A stretch of DNA of 64,000 nucleotides. Source: Yponomeuta sedellus. Lineage: Eukaryota > Arthropoda > Insecta > Lepidoptera > Yponomeutidae. The notes under the pieces are model-generated. The model made no database searches, was not told where the DNA came from, and saw only the letters and a list, made by a program, of their open reading frames with translations. Shown in pieces: positions 1 to 12,300 of this stretch. How positions within the stretch are numbered: position 1 is the stretch's first letter; each line of letters starts with the position of its first letter. Where the stretch lies: NCBI GenBank assembly GCA_934045075.1, contig OW203723.1, forward strand, positions 6,173,913 through 6,237,912, read 5' to 3'. The translations under genes were made by a program, and so were the position numbers.

Positions 1-60
1 TGTTATGTTTTATTCTGCTCAATAAACATTTTTCATTTCATTTTCATTTCATTAAAATAG

Positions 61-323
61 CCGACGAGGAAGAAGAGAAAGTCGCCGTCATCGCCGAAGA
101 GGTCTCCAAAAAGCAGAAGGACTGCGAAGAGGACCTCATAAAGGCAGAACCGGCACTGGCAGCCGCCCAGGATGCTCTTAACACGCTCAACAAAGCCAAC
201 CTAACGGAACTGAAGTCTTTCGGGTCGCCGCCCGGTGTTGTGACCAACGTCACTGCGGCCGTGATGGTGTTGTTAGCGCCTTCCGGGAAGATACCGAAGG
301 ACCGCAGCTGGAAGGCTGCCAAG
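61..323 (+). CDS. Dhc93AB-like: Dynein exon 1 of window: distal stalk CC1 and start of microtubule-binding domain
   Basis: Acceptor AG at 59-60, donor GTAAGA at 324. The first two bases (CC) complete a codon begun upstream, so the gene continues out of the window. Encodes the charged end of the outgoing stalk coil ([27 protein letters not shown]) followed by [11 protein letters not shown], the conserved entry to the microtubule-binding domain. A decayed copy of its last 63 bases lies in the next intron. Confidence 0.93.
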
Positions 324-3300
324 GTAAGAGAGAAATAAACAGAGATGGGCTTATGACACCGAAATATTGTAGTTTTATCTCATCTGAGTTGGACTGAGCT
401 ATGAGCCTGGTCTCTACAAAGGTGATTTTGTTGTTAGCCCCTTTCTAGATAGTAACGAAGGATCACAGCTGGAAGGCTTTCAAGGTGAAAGAGAGACAGA
501 GAGATAGGCTAATGATAACCAAATATTATTTGAAGGCTGGAATTATTACTTTATCACCACTTTTTCATTATCTACCTAAGTTTAACTCAGCTTCGCTGAC
601 CCGGTTTCTGGTGGGCTAAACCGAGCCGAGCTAACCTTAAACCACCTAACATCTTGCGGAACGGTTCGTTAAAACTGTCCACCGTTCCCTACGATACAGG
701 CCGTGCCCAAGGAACCATTTTTTTTAAAGTAGAGGTTTAACCTTCTTGGTCCTGCTGGAGGTTGTCCATACATACAGGTGTCCGTACAAGACCTCGTAAT
801 AAAACTTTTTATTTTTATTTTTGGCCTATGCGTAATGTTTGTCATAAGAGTTTTGTTTTCAGTTTTACCTTTGTATTATAGCATCAGAGTAGATAAAGTA
901 ACTTAGATTACTAATATTGCAACCATAATTTACTAGTGTTAAATAAATGCTTTTCGATTTTCACTATCTTTTTAAAATATGTTTCAGATAACGATGGCAA
1001 AAGTGGACATGTTCCTCGAAGCTCTCATTAACTATGACAAGGAAAACATTCACCCGGACGTCATAAAGGCTATCCAACCCTACTTGAACGATGCAGAGTT
1101 TGAGCCAGGTAATACTTCATTCACCGTCAGCCCATCTCTGCTCACTGTTTGGTACAGGCCTTTCACCTTCACGCCATCTTTCGCGGTCTCCCGCCATTCC
1201 GCCAGTCTGACGACTTGACCAAATCGTCAGGGTATCATTTAATCACTGAGTCCCGTCCAGTTCTCGGCTACCCTGGTCTGCCTGGCGAAAGATTTTTTTT
1301 TATTGAGTTCGAAATAAAAACGATACTTATTATATATTGATTTGTACAAATGCCCTCAGTCTGGCCGCCGTACACTTGTATACAGCCTCAGTCTGGGTGT
1401 ATTTCGATGTCTGTGATGAATTTGTCTGGTTATCATCGCACAAGTAATTGTATTCTGTGGAAGTTATTTATTTACTTGCACGATATATTGACTATACCAA
1501 CGTTTTACGTTTGTTCAAGTTTTGTGCACGTTCGTTGAGGTCATGTAAAATTCATCTCTATTTCCAGAGTTCGTAAAATCGAAATCGGCTGCGGCGGCTG
1601 GTCTTTGCGCTTGGGTCATCAACATCATCAAGTTCTACGAAGTATTCTGTGACGTGGAACCTAAACGGAAGGCCTTGGCAGCTGCTAACGCTGAGTTGGC
1701 CGCTGCTACTGAGAAACTCAAGTCCATAAAGGCTAAAGTCGCTGTAAGTATCTTCATTATCAGACGGGTCCGGTACGTACAAACGTTGTGGCGAAAAATT
1801 TTATGTTGTGTTGCAATATAGACAACATAATATGTTGTGTTGCGATATAGGCAATCATTCGATATTAGGCAATCGTGGGTTTCGCTCCAGTAATTTTTCG
1901 CCCTAGCATAAAAACTTTCATAGCATGATTGCTATGAACGTTTTTCGCGACAATTATGTCGCTCCTGTGTCACTGGACCTCCTGAATTTCGCTTCAATAA
2001 TTCTTCGCTCCTGCGTACCACGCTGAAGGTTTTTCACCGCAACTTTTGACATGACAATTTTGACATTTACATACAGCCACATACATTGCTTCTGGCACCA
2101 GACTAGTGTATCCGGTGTCGTGGGAACCAAAAACAAAGGCTTCACAAACATGTAAACATCCAAGACCTGGAGTTTTATTTTGTCCACAGCCGGGGTTCGA
2201 ACCCGGGACCTCTTGCATGGTAGGCAGATGCGCTACCGCTGCGCCACAGAGGTCATCTGTATGAGCATATCTGATTAATCAAGTACCCAAAGTCCTATCC
2301 TGTCATTCTCACTTCTTCATGACCAGTACATGAGAGCTTGTTTATTTCTGTCGAGAGAGAGATCCGGAAAGCGTTTTGACTCGTCATGTCATTTTTATTT
2401 CGTCGTCAGGCTATACTAGTCCACTGCTGGGCATACCCCTCCCCTAAAGAGCGCCACGTTGTGCTATCACAGGGGGTAATGCCCATAATCCCCACGCTGG
2501 GCATGCGGGTTGGGGGTCGCAGTTCGGTGGAATTGTACTGCAGAGGGCGCTGCTGCCCACCCCCCGGTTTGTCTCCCTTCGTCGCCTTTTACGACACCCG
2601 CGGGAAGAATTGGGTTGTGCTATTCTCGAGGCCGACACCACACAACAGATTTTTATTAGCATTCTTATTTACTAGCAAAAAAATATCCTGTGAAAGCCGA
2701 CCATCAGTTTTTGTTTAACTAACCACCATCCCGTTACAGTCTCTAGAGGAGCAACTGGCAACGCTGACAGCAGACTTCGAAAAGGCAACCTCGGAGAAGT
2801 TGAAGTGCCAGAAGGAAGCGGACGCGACGAACAGAACTATCCAACTTGCCAACAGACTGGTCAACGGGCTTGCCAGCGAGAACGTGCGCTGGGCTGAGGC
2901 TGTTTCTAAGTAAGCAAAAGAACGTAAAACATAAAATAACCTCACGCCTGTATTCCAGAGGGATAGGCAGAGATCAGAGACTGCAAATTGCCACGATTCT
3001 GACAAAGAACCTTTGCTTCATCAACGTTCATTAGTATAAATTGAGTTTATTTATAAGCGCTCGTGACTTAGTCGAACAGAGTGATTGGAATCAATCACTT
3101 GAATTAAGCAACAACAGGCGCGGTATGGCGAGTATGGCGAAACCTTCCTGCGATCCAGGAAGACCCGACGCCCCAGCAGTGGTGACATACAATTGTTCAA
3201 GTTTGATATTGGGAGTGAGAAAAACTTTGTATCGTACTTTTTTAAAGTTATTGAGTAAGGCCTTAAAGCTGTTTGTTTTCCACGTTATTAGTAAATAAAT

Positions 3301-6300
3301 AAATCAGTAGAAGGAATCAGCGCAGTACGTAGTGCCCTACCGCCTAATTATACGCACTAAATCGTACTCTAAATGTAACAAAAAAAATTAGCTGAATGAC
3401 AAATTTTGCCTCTCTTCAATCTTCAACTTATTTTGCAGTAGTCACGTCGTTCTAAAGTGTGAGATATCGGTCACTGTGGAACGTTGTAGGTATATCCTTT
3501 ACAAATAATAAGAACTGGAACGACTTCAGGTGTTGTTTTATTAGTAGATTAGTAGAAGTTATAATAAAACAGAAAAACTGGATAAAAACGGATAAGCAGG
3601 TAGTCAGATCTGGTCGAAGGGTAAAGTAGTAATGATGAAAATGAGGGAAATTTCGAAATGTGTGACAAAATTTAAATATTTGAATATGATAGAAAAAGAA
3701 ATAAAAAGGGTGTAAAGAGGTTTGCACCGTTACAACTGTAAGATTATTGGATTCGTTTTTCCTGGCTGTTTTCGCTTGAACCTTCTAACCAACTGGTTTC
3801 TGTGTGCAAATGTGTTCTCTTGCTTTCTAAATTAAGTTTTCTAGGAATGTATAAGTGAGTGACCTTGATTTGGGAATCATCTTTTCAGTTTCATGCAGCA
3901 GAGTACTACTTTACCCGGGGACGTGTTACTGGTTTGCGCTTTCATATCCTACGTCGGTTGCTTCACCAAACAATACAGGCTGGATCTGATGCATAAAAAC
4001 TGGCTGGTTTTCATGAAGACTTTGGAGGCAAGTAGCTTTTTCATTATCATCTTATTACAAACTGCGTTAGGAGATGAAAGAAAAGAAAGAAAGACATTTA
4101 TTATACCAACAAGACACATCACAGAAACAAAAAACCAAACAATTAACACAACATGAGCACAACAGAAATAAACCAAATAATTATACAAATAAACTAAACA
4201 AAAAACAGACATAGTTTTCGCCGAGATGATCTTGATCGATAGAGAACACTGTATTTATTTTACATAAAAAATAAAATCACACTGATATTTCTTAATCTAA
4301 TAGATCGGTACTATACGGTGTCTACTTTAGTAGATACTAAATAGTAGACACCAGACTATTTACAATATATCACTACAATAACGTTTTCAAGTCGTCTGTA
4401 AAAAAACAATCGGTGCCTCTTTTTGAAAGTCATAACAAAAACGGATGTATTAAAAAAGATACTGGCTAGAACAAAATACTAGTTAGTAGTAAGCCTGCCT
4501 ATTGATAAAAAAAATTTACTTGGTGCAATAAAGAATTTTAACAATAAGGCTGTGAAGAATGAGCTTTTTATGTTACTGTATCTTTTCAGCCACCGATACC
4601 GATAACCGAAGGCTTAGATCCCCTGTCCATGTTGACCGACGATACAACGATAGCGGTGTGGCAGAATGAAGGCTTACCGTCTGACCGTATGAGCACGGAG
4701 AATGCCACGATACTGTCCAACTCCGTACGATGGCCACTTATGATTGACCCGCAGGTAGGACTGATGGTGACGGGAGGGGTGGGAGAGCTTTGGAAATGTG
4801 TGATTTATTTGACTGGAGGCGCTTGGACTTTAACTTAATTAGCGCCACAATACAATAAAAATCATAGCTTGTTTTATAAGTTTCTTTTTTCAAAAAGTAT
4901 ACATCAAATAATTATGTTAATATCTGCGATAACTATTTTAAGAACATATAGCCTAGAGTGTAGTATTAATATCCTAGGACTTCAATCAATTTGCTGGGTG
5001 CCAAAGATGAATATCTTTCTTTTCTTGTCCTTAGATTTAACCTTAGTCGGTTCTTCTTCGCCCGAAGCAGTTATTTTCGGAACATCTATCTCTGATTCAT
5101 CTGTACAAATTTGAGCATCTGTCTCAATTTCTTCTGTTTCAATCGTGATATTGCTACTTCCCATGGTGTTATCTTCGTGAGTAAAGTGAAGCTTTTGTTT
5201 CCGCATTCTCTTTCGTTTAATATTCTTTCTTTGCTTTTTAATTGTGTTGACGTCGTCGTTGTAAATTGTTTTTTAGGTGTTTATTTTAAATTCGTTTCCT
5301 TTCGTTGATCTGCTCAATGCGTTGTTTTCTAGGACGAGGCGTTCAATTTCGTTTTCTGCACTTAATTTAATCTTCAAATCAGATATTTCCCGCTGCAATT
5401 CTTCTATTTCATTTGAACGGTTGCATGTAGATAAATCCGGCAGACTTGAAGCTACATTGTTGATCCTAGGTTCTAGACTGTAGGTTCTAAAAATGGTTGT
5501 CACGGTTGTTAAGATTTCTCATGTCCACTTTTAGATAGAGACGTATTATAATACAAGTTATGATTTTTATTCCATTGGTGGCGTTAGTTAGCACCCCGAA
5601 CCACCTGAAGGAAATATTTATGGTATTTCTTTTGTCATTCTAAAGTTTTCTTTGAAACGCTTTAATGCTACAGTGGAGACTAAAAGAACCGATAACTTAT
5701 GTAGACACTTTGTAATATCATTATATCCTACTTATACAAAGACATACAATCACGCCTATATTCCAGAATGGTAGGCAGACATCAGGGTTTGCAATGACCT
5801 AATACTTCTCTCTCTCGTTTCATATGCTATCATTATGTAGTTTGTTTGCTAAGGTCCGAAAAAAGTAGCACCTTGCTTGATAATTAGTATTAAAAGTAAA
5901 TTTCGTTCATGGCAGATATTCTTCAGGATTCTTTTACTTTGTCTGATGATCAGTTATATTTTTTGTTTTAGTTACAAGGTGTAAAATGGATAAAACAAAA
6001 GTACGGCGACAGTTTGGTCGTAATAAGACTCGGTCAGAAGGGCTACCTTGAGAATATAGAGAAAGCCATAATCAAAGGCGATACGGTGGTGTTTGAAAAC
6101 ATTGGAGAGACTGTCGACCCTGTACTGGACCCATTACTTGGAAGGAACTTGATCAAGAAAGGAAGGTGAGGGCTACTCGTTTGTCACCGATTTAATTTCT
6201 ATCAGTTTATTAAATGTATGTACCGTATTTGCTTAATAAGTTAAGAGATAGACCCATTAAACCTATATACCTACTTACCTACATTTTTGCGTGCTTCGCA

Positions 6301-9300
6301 AGGCACGTTAAGCCATTGGTGCCGGCTGTCATATAATGGCAGTCGTTAAGCCATGTCAGAGGCCTTATGGGCGGCTTGATAACTTCTGACAGTAAGACCC
6401 GCCACTGTATTACAATCCTCCACCAACACGGACTTGGCCCCCGTGGTGGAGTATGGCCTAACCTTCCTGCGATGCAGGAAGAGACCCGTGTCCCAGCAGT
6501 GGGGACATACAAGGGTTGATAACATACTTACCTACATGACATAAAGGCGATAACAGTTATATCACATGCAGGCTTTGTGTTTTTAGCGTAACTAACAAGC
6601 TTTTTCTCGATTTCTATTACTTTAACACATTTTCAAGATGGCGCCGCTAAAGGACGCCATTTTGAAAAAATTACAGGATATTGATTTTTATACTTTGTTG
6701 AAAAATGTGCTCTTATTCCAATTTACAGAGCAATCAAAATAGGCGACAAAGAGATCGAGTACAGCCCAAACTTCCGCCTCATTTTACATACGAAATTAGC
6801 CAATCCCCACTACAAGCCCGAAATGCAGGCCCAGACCACCTTAGTCAACTTCACTGTAACCAGAGACGGGTTAGAAGACCAGCTACTCGCTGAAGTAGTC
6901 AAAGCTGAACGGCCAGACCTAGAGGAGCTGAAAGCGGAGTTGACAAAACAGCAAAACCAGTTCAAAATACAGTTGAAGAGTTTGGAGGATGATCTGCTAT
7001 CACGTCTTTCGTCCGCCGGTGAAAATATTCTTGGCGACACGGCATTGGTGGAAAATCTGGAGACCACCAAGAAGACAGCTGCTGATATTGAGAGAAAGGT
7101 TAGAATTTATAATAAGGGAGGAGTAAATATGTTAATATGTGCTCTGGTGTACAATAAAGAATCTCATCTCATCTCATCTTATCTTAACAGTGCTTTTCGA
7201 TTGTTATTTTCATGGTACTCTATTTTAACCATAAAGTAGATGTCTTCGTAATATCAGGCTACATACCTGGTCGATCTTTTTTAATCGACTTCAAATAATG
7301 AAGAGGTTCTCAATTCGTCCGTGTAAATTATTGTGTGCTTATCTTATATGCTGCAATAGTCATAATAATTCTGTTCCACGTTAAACGATTACATCAATAA
7401 AATTTGGTCTGAAGAGATGGTTTGATTTGATTCATATTTAAGAAAGTCATGTTCTTTTAGTGCGTGTTTTTTTGAGTAGAGTTCAGGAACACTATAATAA
7501 GTACGTAAATATATATTATTAAGTCTATTTATATGTATATAGATATGTATGTACTATTTATCTTTGTATAGGTGCTTAATTATTGTCTTTGTATATATGT
7601 ATGTTTATAATTATTGTACTTATTAATATGTACATAGTTTAATTTTAAAAACATAATTACAATAAAATATCACCTCACTGTTTGACACTACCCCCACCTT
7701 CTCCACGTCACCTGTTGGTTGGCTAGAATAAAATACTATTTAGTATTAAGCCAGCCAATTGTACAATATCTTTACAGGTACAATAAAAAAAAAATAATAA
7801 TTTAAAAACCTATTTAGAGGCTAAAAATTTCACCCATGCCGGGATTCGAACCCGCAACCTCTGGCTATCCGTACCAGCGCTCTACCAATTGAGCCAATGG
7901 GCGACTCACGACATCAGTGAAATTTCGAACCTCTTTACAATATTCTCTGTATTACGTACAGGCAGCGACATCTGACTTAAGCAAATTGCATTACTTACAG
8001 CCCCGACTACCTACTTTGCAGTTAGGTTTAACATCGGAACGATATCACTGTACCCACATGATTACACTATTTTCACTACTTAGCACGGGTTAGTGCATTA
8101 AAAATAAAAATAGTGTAAATAATAATAATAATTTCAAACTCACCTTATTTTTCAGGTCGCAGAAGCGAAAATAACTTCCCATCAGATCGACCAAGCGCGA
8201 GAGTTCTATCGTCCAGCCGCAGCTAGGGCTTCTCTCTTGTATTTTATACTGAACGACTTGAATACTATCAACCCTATTTATCAGTTTTCACTCAAGGTGA
8301 GATTCATCATGTATTGTTTATAAATTATTATCCAGTTGTTTATAAAGCAGTACTTATACTCTTGTGCCCAGTTTCTCAATTACTTAGTAGTCTGATAGAG
8401 GTCAGGCGATTTTTTATGTGCTCTTTAGTCAACTGACAACTGCTTATGGTAGATTTACAGATTGTTAGTGTATGAAACTGGGTCTTACATCTTTTTAGGA
8501 GTATTTTATACTCGTCACATACAGTAGGGGGTTCCTAGCTAATCATTAAGGTGAAATTGCCACAAAATTGACGCTACGTAATAAGTGTAAAAAATTCAGT
8601 TTTGCCGCAATGAATATGTTCATACGTACATGTGTGTAAGGTACGACTATTATTGATTTGGTTAGCTACCTCTATGAAATCGTTCGACAGACTTTTTTTG
8701 TTGGCTTAAGAGGAATAATAAATCAATAAATATTCATGGACATTACACAGATCTCGTTAGCCTTATACTAAGTACAACTAAATGACTTGTGTTACAGGTG
8801 CTAACTCGACGATAGATTTAATACAATAAATACATAGATAACATCTAAGACCCGAGACAAACTAGAAAAGTTCTATTCCTAGTTTGACCCGGCCGGGGAT
8901 CGAACCCGAATCGAATCGCGCTGATGTCTGAATGTAATTCCATACCTTGTATATATCAACGACCAAAAACCGAAAATGTAAAGGGTGGTGTGAAAATTAT
9001 TGTTCTCTTACAGGCATTCAGCGTAGTGTTCCAAAAGGCGATATCTAAAGCTGAACCCGCCGAGGAAGTCAGCCAGAGGATAAGGAATCTTATCGACTGT
9101 ATCAGCTATTCGGTCTTCCAATACACGTCGAGGGGCCTTTTTGAGTGCGACAAACTGATCTTCGCTTCGCAGATGACTTTCCAAGTACGTATTGAGACTG
9201 AAAAAGTAAAAAAAAATAGGTACCTGCTTAATTCCAAAGCTCTTCTGTAACATAACTTTAATATATTTGGGTAGATAATTATCTATCTTGGTAAGATTTT

Positions 9301-12300
9301 GTTATCTGTGTAAGTGTATTAAGTATGTAGTGTATGTTGTGCACCGTTTCACATCTCCACTCCGACTCCCCAGGGTTTGCTGGAAGAAATCTCTAACAGA
9401 GATAAGCTCGCCTTTGTACATGTATTTTCTTGCGTTGTATTTCTTTTTTGTGTGCAATAAACTATAATAATAATTCAAATATTCCTGAGGTGCTCTTATC
9501 ATGCTTATAATACTTTTAACACGATAAGTGTTAAAAGTATTATAAGCATGTTAAGAGCACCTCAGGAATATTTGAATTATTCACCTCAGCCATTCTCTTC
9601 TTCTTCTTCAGGCTATATTAGTCCACTCATCAGTCATCCTCGTTCAGCCGTTATTAATAAAGTGCTTGAGCTGGTGAATGCCTGTTATTTCTGACAGTTC
9701 GTAATTTCTGTTTTCACGTGCGATGACAAGTCCATTTACGCGATGTAGAAAAGTATTTTTTTTTGGAAATTATGTCCTCGGTGTCACTGACTTTTAGATT
9801 TCGCTCTAAACGTGAAAATAAAATACTATGATTATGAGAGATATTTAAGAGAATGACGATGACGCTAGTCGCGCGTTTTAAACGCGCGTTACATAATTTA
9901 CAACGCGTTGTAAATTTGACATTTACAACGCGTTGACGCGCGTTGTAAATGTCAAAAGTTGCGACTTTCGAAATGAGATGAAATAGTATTTTCTAAGGTT
10001 AACACGAGCTGTAGACATAATTAAAACTGTTTTTATACGGATTTATGCTCGTTTATTACATTTTTACAATTTTCCAACGTTTCGGCACTTTTTCAGGTGC
10101 CGTGGTCCCGGATGACATCCGGGACCACGGCACCTGAAAAAGTGCCGAAACGTTGGAAAATTGTAAAAATGTAATAAACGAGCATAAATCCGTATAAAAA
10201 CAGTTTTAATTATGAGATGAAATGAAAAGGTTTTATTCAAAGTAGCACAGAAACTGCTGCAGAAACTTGATGAACGTTACAAGTCAAATCAACAGAGTTT
10301 CTACTACATTAACTGGCAAATTCTGACATTCTATCGCCACAAAACGCGTGACTCGTGCCATCGTACTACCCAGGCCGGTCAGCTCATTAAAAAAGAAGTG
10401 TGCTATAATTCGCGAACTCGACATAATTATGTCGAGTTTGAATTGGTCGTATTCGACGAAAGATTTGATTTTAAAAATCATGTTTCTTAAATCAAACAAT
10501 TTTTTATGAACGGGTCTAATCGCGTTATTTATTAGGTAAAACGTAATTATCTCAATTCCCGCTCTTACGGCCGCCTTGCAATTGCCGTGGTCGCCATTAA
10601 ACCCGTTTAGTATATACCTATGTATGAGCCACACGAATCATTAAGAAATATTCTTCTTTTTTGCCTTTGCCTCATCCCTTTATTTGGCGTCGACTCTCCT
10701 CGTTCTTTTGCTCCAGGATTTTCTGTTCTGGGTTGTCCGCTCGCTCAACGGGGCTCGCATTAAGAAATACTTATCTTTAATAAATAAATGAAATATAAAT
10801 ACGCATTTTAGGTCCTCCTCATGAATGAAGAGATTTCTCCAGCCGAGCTGGACTTCTTTCTACGTTTTCCTATCAAGCCTCACGTGACCAGTCCAGTGGA
10901 TTTCCTCTCCAATACGAGTTGGGGCGGAATCTGCTCTCTAGCTACAAAGGACGAGTTCCGGAACCTGGACCGCGACATAGAGACCTCGCCTAAACGGTGG
11001 AAGAAGATTGTGGAGATCGAGTGCCCGGAGAGGGAAAAGTTTCCGCAGGTAGGTGTTTGGTTGAGCAGTCTTTAGAAGCCACTGCACACTATTAGCATAG
11101 ACCAAAAAGGTACTCGTACCTTGTTGGTTTATGCTATTAGTCATGCAAAGAAGTGAGTTGAGTGGATAAGGATTTAGTAATAGTAATAGAATTACTGTGT
11201 ATAGTATATAACTGAATAATAGAATAAATAAATAATATAAGAGCATTTTTTAAAAGATATCTTAAATTCACGCCTGTATCCCGGAGTTTTGGATATCTAT
11301 CAGAGTATGCTAATTGTCACGATCCTGACAAATCTTCTATTCCCTCTTTTTTAGTTTTAAGATAAGATTTGAATATTCTTTATTGAATACCAAAAAGATA
11401 CTTAAAGAAACAGCAGCTAAAATAGAAGATACAGTTGGCGGCCTTATTGCTAATAGCATGTTCTTTTTACCTCATATTGGAGAATTCGCCGAAGGAGAAA
11501 TAAATCATAATTCTGTATATTTTTTTGTACGATGGAATGCATAATGTTATTTGTAAGAAGTATGTCTTGTCACGGGCTATTATTAATGTTTCAGGAATGG
11601 AAAAACAAAACTGCCATTCAGAGGCTTTGCATGTTGCGAGCGTTGAGACCTGACCGAATGACTTATGCCGTAGCGTAAGTAATGTTTTTTCAAGACGTCT
11701 TACCCTTACTACATTAAAACTTTCTCTGAGGCGATGAAATACTTGTGTGTCATCAGAGTGTTGATATTACATATAATATGCTATTTTATTTATTGCCACT
11801 TCCAATACGGTTTGTATTACAATATCCTTTACCTATTCAAGGTCTATTATAACATTAAGGATTATTTGGAAGGCAAATATGGTATTAAAATAATGTTGAC
11901 GACGATCGAGGACGATTATGTCTAGTGTAATGTTACTTTAAGTTGAAAACTATGTTAATTAGTTAGTTAGTTAGACCTGAGATTTCCGCACTTAGCCTCA
12001 TAGTTGGGCCATTGTACGTAGCAAGCGCTGAGGTACGCTAACACCTCAGACCCTAGGGTTTCCTTAAGATGTTTTCCTTCACAGTCAGCAATAGTATAGC
12101 TACTATAATTTCACAAATGTACATAACTTAGAAAACAAAGTCATTGGTACATGCCGGGGTTCGAACCCACGACCTCCCGATTGAGAAGCCGGCGTTCTAC
12201 ACCGCTCCGCTACCACCGCTCTTAACTATGTTAATTAACTTAAAACCTTTTTTGAAAATAATAAATGTGGAGTTTCTTTGTTATCATCTTCTCCATAATT

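Noticed and set aside
4028..4034. GT donor at 4032 for exon 5
   Set aside because: It would shift the frame of exon 6 and lose the conserved PIPIT segment; the GC donor at 4028 keeps it.
10284..10634. 116-codon minus-strand frame in intron 10
   Set aside because: No recognisable domain; overlaps Penelope-like terminal and repeat R wording.
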